NCBI GenBank assembly: GCA_964035545.1
Contig: OZ037767.1
Span: 10,592,207 to 10,656,206 of the forward strand
Direction: 5' to 3'
DNA length: 64,000 nucleotides
From: Bugula neritina
Taxonomy: Eukaryota > Bryozoa > Gymnolaemata > Cheilostomatida > Bugulidae
The position numbers and the translations under genes are program-made. This document shows, piece by piece, positions 11,106 through 21,457 of the stretch. Position 1 is the stretch's first letter, and each line of letters starts with the position of its first letter. The notes beneath the pieces were generated by a model. That model did not search any database. It was not told the origin of the DNA and worked only from the letters and a program-made list of their open reading frames with translations.

Positions 11106-14061
11106 AACGACAAGTGAATGAATACTATTTTATAATTGTTTGTGTTGAAGCCATTATTGATTTTTTTTATCTTTTTTTATGTGTCTAAAGTTGTGTTGTA
11201 ATTATGTAGCATACCTGAACTGTTTTTGGGTTCAAACGAGTTTGGACGGATTGAGGGTCAAGAGAGACAATTCAAGGACCTACTGACAATAATTTATACT
11301 GTATAAGTCAATTATTTTTAATAAGTGCTATATTTTGGTATAATCATAGACACAAATTACCTATAAATACAAGTTTCAATTCATAGTTTTTTTTTTCTTT
11401 TTTCTACTTAGCATAATGTTGCATATAGATTATAGACATTTAAACCAAATGCTAGTTATCATATGGAAATACTCACCATCATAAAGATGATGAAGAGCTT
11501 GGTGGTTGTAGATTAAATAATCACGCAGAAACGAAATACCCAACTGTTCTTGTGATTTGGTTTCTCTTGTAATTCAAGTATTGTATAATAGTTGTTATAT
11601 TTCAAACTGCAAACTATATGTAGCAATATACTACAATAAGTTTGGTAAAATGATTTGCAAAATTGTTAGTAATTTTATTTCTATGGAATACACATTTGAA
11701 AGATCAATGTTGAAACCAACTGCATGCAGTTACTAAATAAATACAAACTTTTAATCAGTATGACAAAAAGTTTAAATTCCAATGCAAATAACTGGTTTCT
11801 GTTATGTAAACAGCATTTTCGATAATGTTTCTATGAAGTTATGACAATTTGGAATCTGTTTTAAATAAAGGTTTTCAAATATTGGTCTATATATTATTAA
11901 AACTATTTACCTAGAATATTTTAACAGCTCATTTGTAATTCCCTTAATTTTTTAAGAATATTTCAAAAGAAAGTTTCTAGGTCAAGTAAGGTCTGTAATA
12001 ACTTTCTGAAATATGCAATGTGACAAAGTTGAGACCAAAAAAATGCTCTCTAACTGAAAATAACAATAATCTCACAAATATTAGGAATTCAAGCAAGCCG
12101 CAAGTGGTGTCTAAATTTATGTTGAATCTTGAAACATCTTTTCCATATAAAGCTAGAAATCTTAGCCATTAGACGTCATAAAATCAATAACTCATTTAAA
12201 TATGTTTGTGAAAATATATTATTTTATCACTAGATGAGTTCATTGACTATAGAAAATTGTGTGAAGCCTTTAAATCACCTACGTACAACTTTCTTCCAAA
12301 TGTTATCAACTCTACAAATCAAGAACGTAAATATACTGGCAGACTAAACCTAATTGCTTTTTGCCTACAAATTCAGATATTATATATTATGAAAAACAAC
12401 TCAAAATAGTGTTGAACCACACACAACATAAGCTATAATATGTACACTATAATATTTTATAATTGCCAGAGTAAAAGATATATGCAAAAGCAGAAGCACC
12501 ATTTTTTATAAATTGGAAGGTTTCAATTATATTCCCCAATTTTTTGTTTGTGTTTCTTTTTGTATGTCATTTCCAGCTTTTGTGTTGACAGGCATAACAT
12601 TTTTGATTGGTGAAGTACAATGTGTTTTTAGCAGTGATGTCATAGCAGACCCTTTTCCAGTAACTTCCATACCCCTTTGCAATTAAAAGTTGTGTCCTCC
12701 CAAAGTGAATAGGTCAAACCTTTCAATAAAGAGCAAGCTCATTGGAAATAATTTATACAGTTTGTCTGCTACTTGAAATTTTAACTATGTAATAGACTAA
12801 CATTTTTAAGATATAGATATTTTGGTACAAGCACGCATATTGACAATTAAGCTTTTTTTTAAATTATTCTTTTATGAAAAATTTTGAAGGAAATAAACTT
12901 GAAATCATTTTTGTGTGGCTTTGGTTATTAAGCGATGTCAAAGTAGCAGCTATGATATAAGTCCCATTAATCATTTGTTGTGCTCTTTAAAGTATAATTA
13001 CTTAAACATGCTAAAACAGTCAACTCACTGGCCGTAAATCCCATATGCTGTACATACATGTAACCAGCAGGCATGTGCCCTAAGACAGTGCAAGCTTTAG
13101 TATACAGACCTGGAACTAGACCAATTAAGAGTTAGAAAGCCAACAGATATAAAGTGGTGAAAGCCAGCACAACAATTGCTAGAACAAATGTTAAAGTTTT
13201 TTTGCAAAGTTTTTTTTGTGAGACGTTATATCAAAATAATTTGGCTTTGGAAAAAAATTTCAAGAAAGCTGTTACATCTTTTTGCTCCTTAAAAAGTATT
13301 AAAATTAATTTAGCACACTATTCATATAACAGAAAAAACAACTCCCTTTTAAAAAAGCACATATGAAGTATTAATTTTCAAACAAATCAATTCCAAAACA
13401 TTTACAACAAAGTACTTGGTAATTAGTATAATGCTATATAATAGTTAAGAGCATGAAAAAAATAGTATTTTATTTTACACAAAAATACTGGTAATTTTTT
13501 TGGAAGTAATAGCATTTTATTCATCAATTAGGTCAATTGGCAGCTGATTATTAAAATATTATTTTAAACAAATTTCTAAAAATCTTTAGAGATAAATTAG
13601 GAAAGTTATTGAAAGCGTATCAATTAGTTAAAAGAAAGAATAGTAAAGCATATTATATAGTAGGTTGATAGCTAAGCGTAGGCTCAGAGTTATACTAAAA
13701 TTACTCAAATAATATAAACTTGGGCTCAGGATACATTTTTTGAAGCTGGCTGCATAGAACTGTACAGACACATTGACACAAATGAGCTCATCTTGGCTCT
13801 ATAGTCAAGTTACATATGCAAATACTGGTGTGACAACTCCATATAACAGCTGGCATCATGTCATTTCACTGCTATCATCAAACAATTTATTTTTTCTGGC
13901 AGAAAATATTAAACAATCAAAACAAGACAAGTGAAATATTGGACTTGCAAAAGAAAAAGGCAGCTCAGCAAAAAACTTTATTATTCTGGACAAACAAATG
14001 TAATCAGGTAAACAAAAATATTGCCAGCGGAACAGTGAAAGCTATATAATTAGGTCAAATA
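11106..14061. other. Intergenic AT-rich region with repeat fragments
   Basis: It holds the 3' flank of the lectin-like gene, a truncated family-1 MITE (about 12650-12955), and from about 13600 a segment duplicated from 5700-6215. That segment includes a conserved block, ACTGGTGTGACAACTCC, at about 13825. No coding exon is seen. Confidence 0.4.
12650..12955. mobile_element. Truncated family-1 MITE (copy C)
   Basis: It starts with AGACCCTTTTCCAG and matches the left half of copy A, including TTGTGTCCTCCCAAAGTGAA and AAAGAGCAAGCTCAT. It stops soon after GTGGCTTTGGTTATTA, near the central hairpin. The right half is missing. Confidence 0.6.
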
Positions 14062-14535
14062 TCACCCACTTGAAGATTCACCACAAGCATATGCATATGT
14101 GCATGTACCTTTGCTGTTTGAGTAGCTCTCATAACCATCATAATCTTTTCCTTCACAGTATGACTTGCAGTTGCTCTCTCCATCACATGCCCATCCGCCG
14201 GTACTAAAACTGTTAAGAAAATACACTTTAGTTTGTGAAATTTGACCAGATTTTTAAATGCATTTGTATGATGCTAATTTTTGTAACAGTAAAGTGACAT
14301 TATAGCATATAGAAATTGTATAATAATAATTAGGCATAGTAGAGTTTTTAAAGTTAATAACACATTAAGAAAACATAAAATCGGTGGCTATAATAATCTA
14401 TACCTGTATCGATTGATGTAAATCATTATATATTACAGAAATATTTATTTTTACTATTTTTGTTATTTTTGTGTTACAGACTAACCATAACTTACACAGT
14501 GCACTGACAACTCCAGTTACACTGAGAATCTTCAT
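14062..14535 (-). pseudogene. Six-cysteine peptide gene copy 4, frameshifted
   Basis: The signal exon (14535-14496) is 12 nt shorter than in copies 1 and 5, reading MKILSVTGVVSAL, and ends in phase 1 before GTAAGTT. The second exon starts at 14209. Relative to copy 3 it lacks one base near 14195, so the spliced frame reads through without cysteines. The cysteine frame downstream (CDGESNCKSYC ... TCTYAYACG, ending TGA at 14064-14062) has no internal stop but has also lost the fourth cysteine. This is most likely a recent pseudogene. A sequencing error at the deletion would leave a five-cysteine variant. Confidence 0.6.
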
Positions 14536-14579
14536 GTAGCTTCAGTTTCTATAATATATCATAAGTAAATATTATATTA

Positions 14580-15480
14580 TTATAAATGCTGATTGTATTA
14601 TAATTTATATGTAGTAAATATTATATGGATGCTGATTCACATGGCTTCTTTTCTTTCTTTTAACCAATTAATTGCTGAGCTGTTATGACCTTTTTATAAA
14701 GTCTTCTTAGACTTGTTCAAAACTATGTATATTTATTCATCAGTTGCGAATTGACCTATCTGTTGAATGGAATACTCTTACAATTTTACTAGATTGTTTG
14801 TGCAAAAAAAATTTTTTTTCAAGTTTTCTTGTAATTCTCTATATCTTTATGAAAATGTTTAACTAAATTGCTTAGAAAGGACACAACTCTTAATTATAAA
14901 TTGGGTATTTGGGACATTTGAAAAGGGCCTATACTATTCATTATCAAAAAACATGTGGCCACCCTGTCATACTGTAGGCCTTCATCAGGATCAGCCCCAC
15001 AATAGTGACACACCCCAAAAAAAAGTTGTATGCCTGGGCAATGATATAGGAAGGACATGCTGTTACCCAAATAGCTTTTTTTCCCTTTTCTTGTTGCTGA
15101 CAAATTCAAAGAAACAGCAGGGCTGTTACTGTTTGGCAAAAACGCCATCACAGAAGCTGCTACAGCAATGTTGTAAACAACAACAAACTGCCTTAAGGGC
15201 TCCAACTCCAGGTTTGTCCTCGGGGTTCACTCTCCATACAAGCCTTTATCATGGTTGGGTATTGCCACAAGGCAGCGGCCGAGACTTCTGGCTTGCAAGG
15301 AAGTATACTAACCATTACACCATGGGGACCACTGGGTAAACTGAACACTTCATTCTACTCAGTTCTCGAAAAACTCCACTGGCCTCTTTACTACTCCTCT
15401 AGTCTTTAGGCTGCCCTGGCCTTTCAACTCCCCCGAAGTACTACTACACTTTACTAAAGGCTGAAATAGCTTGAAAAAGC
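14580..15480. other. Repeat-rich spacer with MITE end and inverted SINE
   Basis: About 14878-14937 matches the right end of the family-1 MITE. At 15283-15475 there is an inverted family-2 SINE: a tRNA-like head (ACCATTACACCATGGGGACC on the plus strand) then the body. The 387-nt open frame across 14953-15339 runs into this SINE and is not taken as a gene. Confidence 0.5.
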
Positions 15481-15536
15481 TTTGAGTTTTTTTCTTTCTT
15501 TTTTTTATTTATATCGGAAAGGAAGGGTGACTTTCC

Positions 15537-15962
15537 GATGGGGGAAAGATGTAGTAAATCTGGGATCTATCTAACACTCTTGCGTTATAGATGCCTTAAC
15601 TGTTTTTCTTTGTGTAAATAACTATGTTTCCTTGTATTTGTTGATCCCTCGCAGGGTCTCCGATCTTTAGTTGAGTCCGACACCCGAAATAGTCCAGGAT
15701 GTCCAAAAAATTGGAGGGTTTGGATGTCTGTTTCAGTCGGAAGTCGGGTGCCAGATTCAAGCAATTCGGATGTCCGAGAGGCGATTGGACACCTGAATTC
15801 AGGCTGAAAATTGGGCCTTTGTGCAAGAAATATTTTAGTATAAAAGGCAGCTGGTTTTTGTTGCTAACCTGTCTTGGCAAGGTATTACTACGGACTACTT
15901 GGAACTATTGGCTAACCACTTAACTATATCAGCATCCATTCAATAAACTCTCCGCGTCTACA
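15537..15962 (+). mobile_element. LTR retrotransposon 3' end: polypurine tract plus LTR
   Basis: A purine tract (GATGGGGGAAAGA, 15537-15549) is directly followed by TGTAG at 15550. The segment ends CTACA at 15962, so the putative 413-bp LTR has short TG...CA inverted ends. It has a TATA-like TATAAAAGGCAG near 15839 and a polyadenylation-like CAATAAACTC near 15940. No second LTR or pol gene is present, so this is a remnant. SINE family 1 begins immediately after. Confidence 0.5.
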
Positions 15963-15973
15963 ACCTATCTCAA

Positions 15974-16195
15974 TGGGAGCAGCTGTGGTCTAGGGGTTAG
16001 AGTGTTTGCCTAGTAAGCATAAAGGTCATGGGTTCGAGCCCGGACAATGACCATTGGCCATGTTAGAAAAAGCATTCAGTCATATTATTTGCCTCTGTGC
16101 CTCATCTTAATAAATCCTTAGACTGCTTTAACAAAAACCTCTTCCATCAGGGTTTTCTCACAGGGATAGTAACTATAAACCTGTGTAAGTTGTTT
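15974..16195 (+). mobile_element. tRNA-Thr-like SINE, family 1 (copy a)
   Basis: The head (GGTCTAGGGGTTAGAGTG, GCCTAGTAAGC, GGGTTCGAGCC) resembles a tRNA-Thr with AGT in the anticodon place. The body contains GTTAGAAAAAGCATTCAGTC, CTGTGCCTCAT and a tail TCACAGGGATAGTAACTATAAA. Related copies are at 18380-18590, 43640-43848 and 55026-55223, with a tail fragment at 56226-56268. Confidence 0.75.
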
Positions 16196-17160
16196 TATCT
16201 CCAAGCTATCTCATCTTGCTCAGACACTCACATAGAGTATATGTTTGATTAGACAATCTGCACGTTTATAACAGCATTGCTGTAAGGCAGCAGAGGTTCT
16301 CGATGAGAGTTTTCTTTCTCCAAGATAAGCTGTCCTCCCAGACTAATGAGCCCCATCTAACTATTGACAAAAAGTACAACTTGAATAGCTTTCACTTCAC
16401 TTTGTAACCAAAGAATGACAGTTTACATGCATTCAGTATAAACAGTCATATTCAGTACAATTTGCAAAATCTGTAGTATGTTGTATGATACTGCTTACAA
16501 ACTATTTTCAATAAATAATTATTTTGCAACTTTTTTTGAACTGATCAAAACCCTGAAGTTTTTGTTGCGAGGCATAATTTTTATTTGAGAAAGAAAAGTA
16601 ACAAACTCTTGTACAAGGGGGTGAGTTTCAACACCAGAGATGCTGGTAGCAGATTGTACCACAATTCATAATTTGGATTTAATTTGGCTTATTACTGCCA
16701 CCAGTCTAAAATGTGTTGATAATATGCAGCTGTGCTTTTACACATTATCCAAAATAATAACCTCAAAAACCTATCTTGAATAATGAAATCTAGGTCACCA
16801 TGTAGTATAACAAAAGGGCATTAAATATTAGGTCAACAGATTTGTAACAATCATCATTTATCGATTTATATCATTGAATAATAGAAAAGCCCTTTTAATT
16901 TGAGCGCTATAATTACTAAGATGAGGCTATTGGTATAGCAACATTCAATTTCCGGAGGTAAAATTGACGACAAGCAAAAGTATATTTACAGGATTTTATG
17001 ATCTGACCATCACAAAAATGTGATATAGGCAAAGTGAGAATCACAAATAATGTGATTATAACGATGGTAGTCCTGGCATCTGGTTTTAAAGTAGTATAAT
17101 TATAATACGAATCCTGCACAGTTCTCTTGACCTGGTGCTTTGCTGAATTATACAAACCAC
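16196..17160. other. Intergenic AT-rich DNA
   Basis: No exon or recognised repeat family is seen between the SINE and the promoter of peptide copy 5. Confidence 0.35.
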
Positions 17161-17189
17161 TTTGTCCAGTTGGCAGTTACAAACTAATC

Positions 17190-17309
17190 AGCTGAAAGGT
17201 ACCAGCTAAGTAAGGTTACAACTAAACTTAAGAATTGTATATAAAAGCTTTAGCTAGCATTCTGATTGCTCATATTATGACAAGTAATTGACACAAATGG
17301 TAACTACAG
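17190..17309 (+). promoter_or_regulatory. Promoter and non-coding first exon of peptide copy 5
   Basis: It matches the copy 1 promoter: AACTAATCAGCTGAAAGGT, a TATA box TATATAAAAGC near 17238-17248, TTGCTCATATTATGACAAG, and an exon ending ACTACAG before GTAAGTTAACC (donor at 17310). Conservation beyond coding sequence supports shared transcriptional control with copy 1. Confidence 0.6.
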
Positions 17310-17477
17310 GTAAGTTAACCTATAACCATGTTTCTTGTTTAAAATATTTTCTAATTTTCACCTGTTAGGCTTATCCTGTATCAATATATTGTAGTAATTT
17401 GTGCAATTACTATGCGTGGGTTTTTGCTTGCGTATTTAGTATGCTTTTCTAACTAGTAATTACTAGGGTAGCTGCCG

Positions 17478-17712
17478 TGTAATAACCTTTATTATCCACA
17501 ATAAAGTACGATACAAACATTATATCAATTTACAATACAACATCAGTCACTACTAATACGTATATACACTTCGAGTCCTCGCTCACAACAACGTGATAAT
17601 TGCTAACTACCCGGGAACTGTCACATGGGTCGCAAGTTCATTTTCCGGTTCTTCTTATTAGATAATACATTAGGGCCTTTAGTATTCCCCGAACGGAGAG
17701 GAGATGATTCTA
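17478..17712 (-). mobile_element. LTR retrotransposon remnant (possible solo LTR with pol tail)
   Basis: On the minus strand, 17625-17478 begins TGTGACAGTTCCCGGG, has a GTATATAC TATA-like motif and AATAAAGG near its end, and finishes GGTTATTACA. That is the architecture of a short LTR with TG...CA ends. Just upstream on the same strand is a short frame ending RKMNLRPM, possibly the end of a pol reading frame. It sits in intron 1 of peptide copy 5. No target-site duplication was confirmed. Confidence 0.4.
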
Positions 17713-18130
17713 TATTATTATACTGCGTGACCCACTACACCATGTCAAAAGCTATTTTAAACCAAAGATGACATCCATATTTTTTAAATAATTAACATCC
17801 AACAACCATTATGTGAAAATGTGAAATGGAAATAAATTTCACAGAAAAAAAAAATCCATGGTAGTCTTTAACCTTAATCTTAAATAAGGAATTTTTTTCT
17901 CAAGTAACCAATCTTGACTACAAAAATTAATAATATTAATTGTTCTCTACTAAACTAAAAGTCACAAATGAGTTAATATTATGAAAAAAGGTTTTTAAGA
18001 TGTTTTGTAGTAGTTTTATTAAATTATTTTTATGGAGGGTGTTGTATTTTATAGCTAACATTCTACTACATATGCAATAAACATGTATCTATATAATATT
18101 TATCTATAATGTTATAGAAACTAAATAAGC

Positions 18131-18843
18131 ATGAAGATCCTCAGTGTAATTGTGATTGTCAGTATAGTCATCAGTGCACTGGGTAAGTTAAAATTAGTCT
18201 GTAGCACAGAAATAGCGAAACTAGTAAAATTAAGCATATCAAATAATTATTAATATACCTACAATCAATGCAGGTGTTTCAATTTGCCTCAAATTTGGCC
18301 TGTTTCAAATGTTTTATTAGCTTTATAAACTTTACTATGCCTTATTATATTGCTTGTATGTACCGTAACACCTCCTATAGGGAGCAGCAGAGGTCTAGAG
18401 CGTTTGCCTAGTAAGTGGGAAGTCATGGGTTCAAGCCCCGACAAAGGCCACTTGTGATGTTAAGAAGAGCATCCAGTCATAATTGCTCTTGTGCTTCATC
18501 TAAATAAGTCTTTAGCCCGAATTAACAAAAAAAACTTTCTATCAGGGGCTTTCTCACAGGGATAGAGACTATGAATTTGCCAGAGATTTTTACTGTTAAC
18601 GCCTCCCCTCTTCTTACATAATTTAGCATTGTACAACTAAGTTTAACAATATCATCAAAGTTCTTTAAACTAAATTGTATTTTTTTAACAGTTTTATTAC
18701 CAATGGATGGAGCGTGCGTTGAAAAAAGTATTTGCAAGTCATTCTGTGAAAAAAAGAGATACAAATATGATAGCCACTCAGACAAAAAATGTTCATGTAC
18801 AATCACATATGCTTTTGGTTGTGCTGAAGCTTCATTTGGATGA
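18131..18843 (+). CDS. Secreted six-cysteine defensin-like peptide, copy 5 (intact)
   Basis: Coding exons 18131-18182 and 18692-18843 encode 67 aa, the same length and phase as copy 1. The signal peptide differs at one residue (MKILSVIVIVSIVISAL). The mature part contains ACVEKSICKSFC, then KKCSCTITYAFGC, so all six cysteines and the C-x5-C-x3-C-x14-C-x-C-x7-C spacing are kept. Other mature residues diverge and become more basic (EKKRYKYD), which fits diversification of a defence or toxin-like peptide. The second intron has gained a family-1 SINE (18380-18590) and the first intron an LTR remnant. AATAAA lies at 18978-18983. Target and function are unknown. Confidence 0.8.
18380..18590 (+). 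mobile_element. tRNA-Thr-like SINE, family 1 (copy b)
   Basis: It lies inside the second intron of peptide copy 5. It keeps GCCTAGTAAG, GGGTTCAAGCC, GTTAAGAAGAGCATCCAGTC and TCTCACAGGGATAG, with a damaged A box. Confidence 0.7.
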
Positions 18844-18983
18844 TCTTTGACCTAATTATGGTTTTCACCTTTTAGTTAACAACATTGTTAGTCATCTGAT
18901 TACATTTTTCTTATTCGCAATAAGAAATAGCTTGTGCTGCTGGTTATTTCTATATATAAGTAAAAATTTCTTTCACCAATAAA

Positions 18984-20129
18984 ATTAATAAAAAATGCAT
19001 GTATCTTATTTCCATTGTTACAACTTTTCTGCCAGAAAAAAATAAATTGTTTGAAGTCTTTTTTGAGAAATTAGCCACATTTGTTTTAAAATTTAAAGTG
19101 CAAGTTATGGTAAGCATATTTTTTACTTTAGATCAATGATGAAGTTGAAGCTACTCACAATTCTGAACTAGCCTATTGTATGTCATAAAACCTAACTCCG
19201 TAAATTAGCATACAATAACAGTTGCATAATGCAGAAATAAAGTCTAGTTATATAGCTTCATAGAAAATGCAATTTATTTCTCAGAAACAACTTAATTCAA
19301 TTGTGCAGAAAAATGTTACATACAGAAGGAAAACTAGTTAGAAAGACAAAATTCATTCAAATAAAGTAATTACATACTTTTACCATAAACCAAATCTGTC
19401 ATGAATAAACATTAGTATGAAGACTTCGTTGTATCAGTTACAAAGCAAACGTTTGTAAAATCTACTAATTACTAGCAATTAACTGCAATTGGCAATGCGT
19501 AAGGTAGTACTGTCATGCTATAGCAGACAAGGATTACACACAAATCTAAATTGTTACCATCAACTCACTACACATGTGAATAAATATGTTTAACCAGTTT
19601 ATTAATGTGCAACAGATTACTATACAATAAAAATAACTATTGAGCCAGTATGGTACTTGAGCTGCACTAATTCATGGTTCAATGTTGTCTTCTTTTTATA
19701 TCTTGTATTCTGAAGATATTTTTAGCTCCCGTTTTATAATTCAAGATAGCCGTGTGACGGCACCAATAAGTGTATATTATTCATGAGTTTTTGGTAGATC
19801 ACTTGATGGTTTTGTGCATGAAGGAGAGCGAAGATTAATAGCAGTAAAAGATGTCTTCTCTATGGATTTATTGAAATATGCTGTTGGTTCTCTTGAACTT
19901 CTAAATTGCAGAGCAGTTTTTTGGTGTGCAATCTTATGATAAATATTACTCACCACCGACATCAAATGTTTTCACAGTGCATAGCTAATGTCAAAATCCT
20001 ATTTTACAGTCTATGTCAGACCTTCTGACAATGTAGCTAAATGTTGACTTCCAACTGATCTTACACTTATATTCCTAGGAATATTATGTAAAAGTAATTA
20101 TAGTTCTAACTTTATACCCAGTTTGGTGT

Positions 20130-20135
<6 letters not shown>
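18984..20135. repeat. Intergenic DNA containing a ~740-bp dispersed repeat (copy 1)
   Basis: From about 19226 to 19965 the sequence is closely related to 26046-26817. Shared blocks include TTTCTCAGAAACAACTTA, AAGGTAGTACTGTCATGCTA, CATGAGTTTTTGGTAGATCA and AAAGATGTCTTCTCTATGGA. An open frame in this copy (19965-19777, minus) is broken by an indel in the other, so the repeat is unlikely to code. No terminal repeats or transposase were identified. Confidence 0.6.
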
Positions 20136-20378
<243 letters not shown>

Positions 20379-20814
20379 ACAGTACATAATGTCCTATACA
20401 GGGTATATTATAAAGTCTATTGTAGATTTCATACGGTGTAGATATATAGTATATAGTAGACTATAGTGTATATTGTTGTGTTTTTTAATAGTGTTAAACA
20501 AGAGTAAGCAGTAAGATTACACATGTATAAGTAACAGTGACTGCAGAACAGAATGTGTGACTGTATTGTATTAAAGCTATAGCAAGTAACTGCCATTAAA
20601 AATACAAGCATATGTAAAAATTGACAGAATAATAAATGACTAGTATTTTTGTATGGCAAAAACTGTATATAATGAATCTAATTAAGTATACATTAGAATA
20701 AGAGGTAATATTGTGCTTAAATTGTAGTAGATATCATAATATATCTCTATAATGTTGTGTGTTGACAAGCTAGTTCATAACATATAGCACTCCTCCCTCA
20801 CAAATTTATGGCTT

Positions 20815-21006
20815 TTACCAATCTGACTGTTTGCGCTCTCTAGATGGATAGCGCCTTTCAGGAGGATGGACAATATTATTATCAGCTTGGTGTGTGTTGA
20901 GTACAACTGCTTTCTCTATATTCTTAGACGGGATGCAAATTTGAAGCGAATTAGCATGCCTATTGCAGTTGCCACTGTCTGTTTGTACTATGTAAATAGC
21001 ATTTCC
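20815..21006 (-). pseudogene. Gypsy-type retrotransposon integrase C-terminal remnant
   Basis: An uninterrupted frame on the minus strand reads NAIYIVQTDSGN then NRHANSLQ, and ends with PPERRYPSRERKQSDW and TAA at 20817-20815. The IVQTDSGN...RHANSL and RRYPSRERK pattern is typical of the region after the integrase core in Ty3/Gypsy polyproteins. A stop lies immediately upstream, so only the tail survives. Confidence 0.55.
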
Positions 21007-21139
21007 TTATTTTCATATGATTGTTCTTGAAATCCACTTAAGACCAGAAATGTGAGTCAATAGTGAACTAACTGTATTGTCTTTTCCGAGAGAAGTATTT
21101 TATCTTTCATGAATCTCTGCAGTAAAGCATGTGATGTAG

Positions 21140-21380
21140 TCAGTTGTATATATAATATAGCATATAGTATAGTCAATTATATGTATCTTATAGCATATAG
21201 TACAGTATATAGCATGTGGTATAGTCAGTTGTATGTATAGTATAGCATATAGTATAGTATAGCATGTAGTATAGTCAGTTGTATGTATAGTATAGCATAT
21301 AGTATAGTATATAGCATGTAGTGATATAGTCAGTTGTATGTATAGTATAGCATATAGTATAGTCAGTCATACGTATAGTA
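21140..21380. repeat. Degenerate minisatellite (TAGTATAGTCAGTTGTATGTA-like)
   Basis: Repeated blocks of AGCATATAGTATAGTCAG and TTGTATGTATAGTATAGC occupy this interval, between the Gypsy remnant and the O-methyltransferase fragment. Confidence 0.7.
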
Positions 21381-21457
21381 GATGATTAATTGGTGACTGC
21401 AGTAAATTTACAGTGGAGAGTGACTATACTGAAATCAAGTAAATTATCAGCCCCTGT

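Noticed and set aside
14953-15339. 128-codon open frame
   Set aside because: It reads into an inverted SINE and has no recognisable domain or codon character.
19777-19965. Minus-strand frame in the 740-bp repeat as a conserved protein
   Set aside because: The second repeat copy has a frame-breaking indel at the corresponding place.
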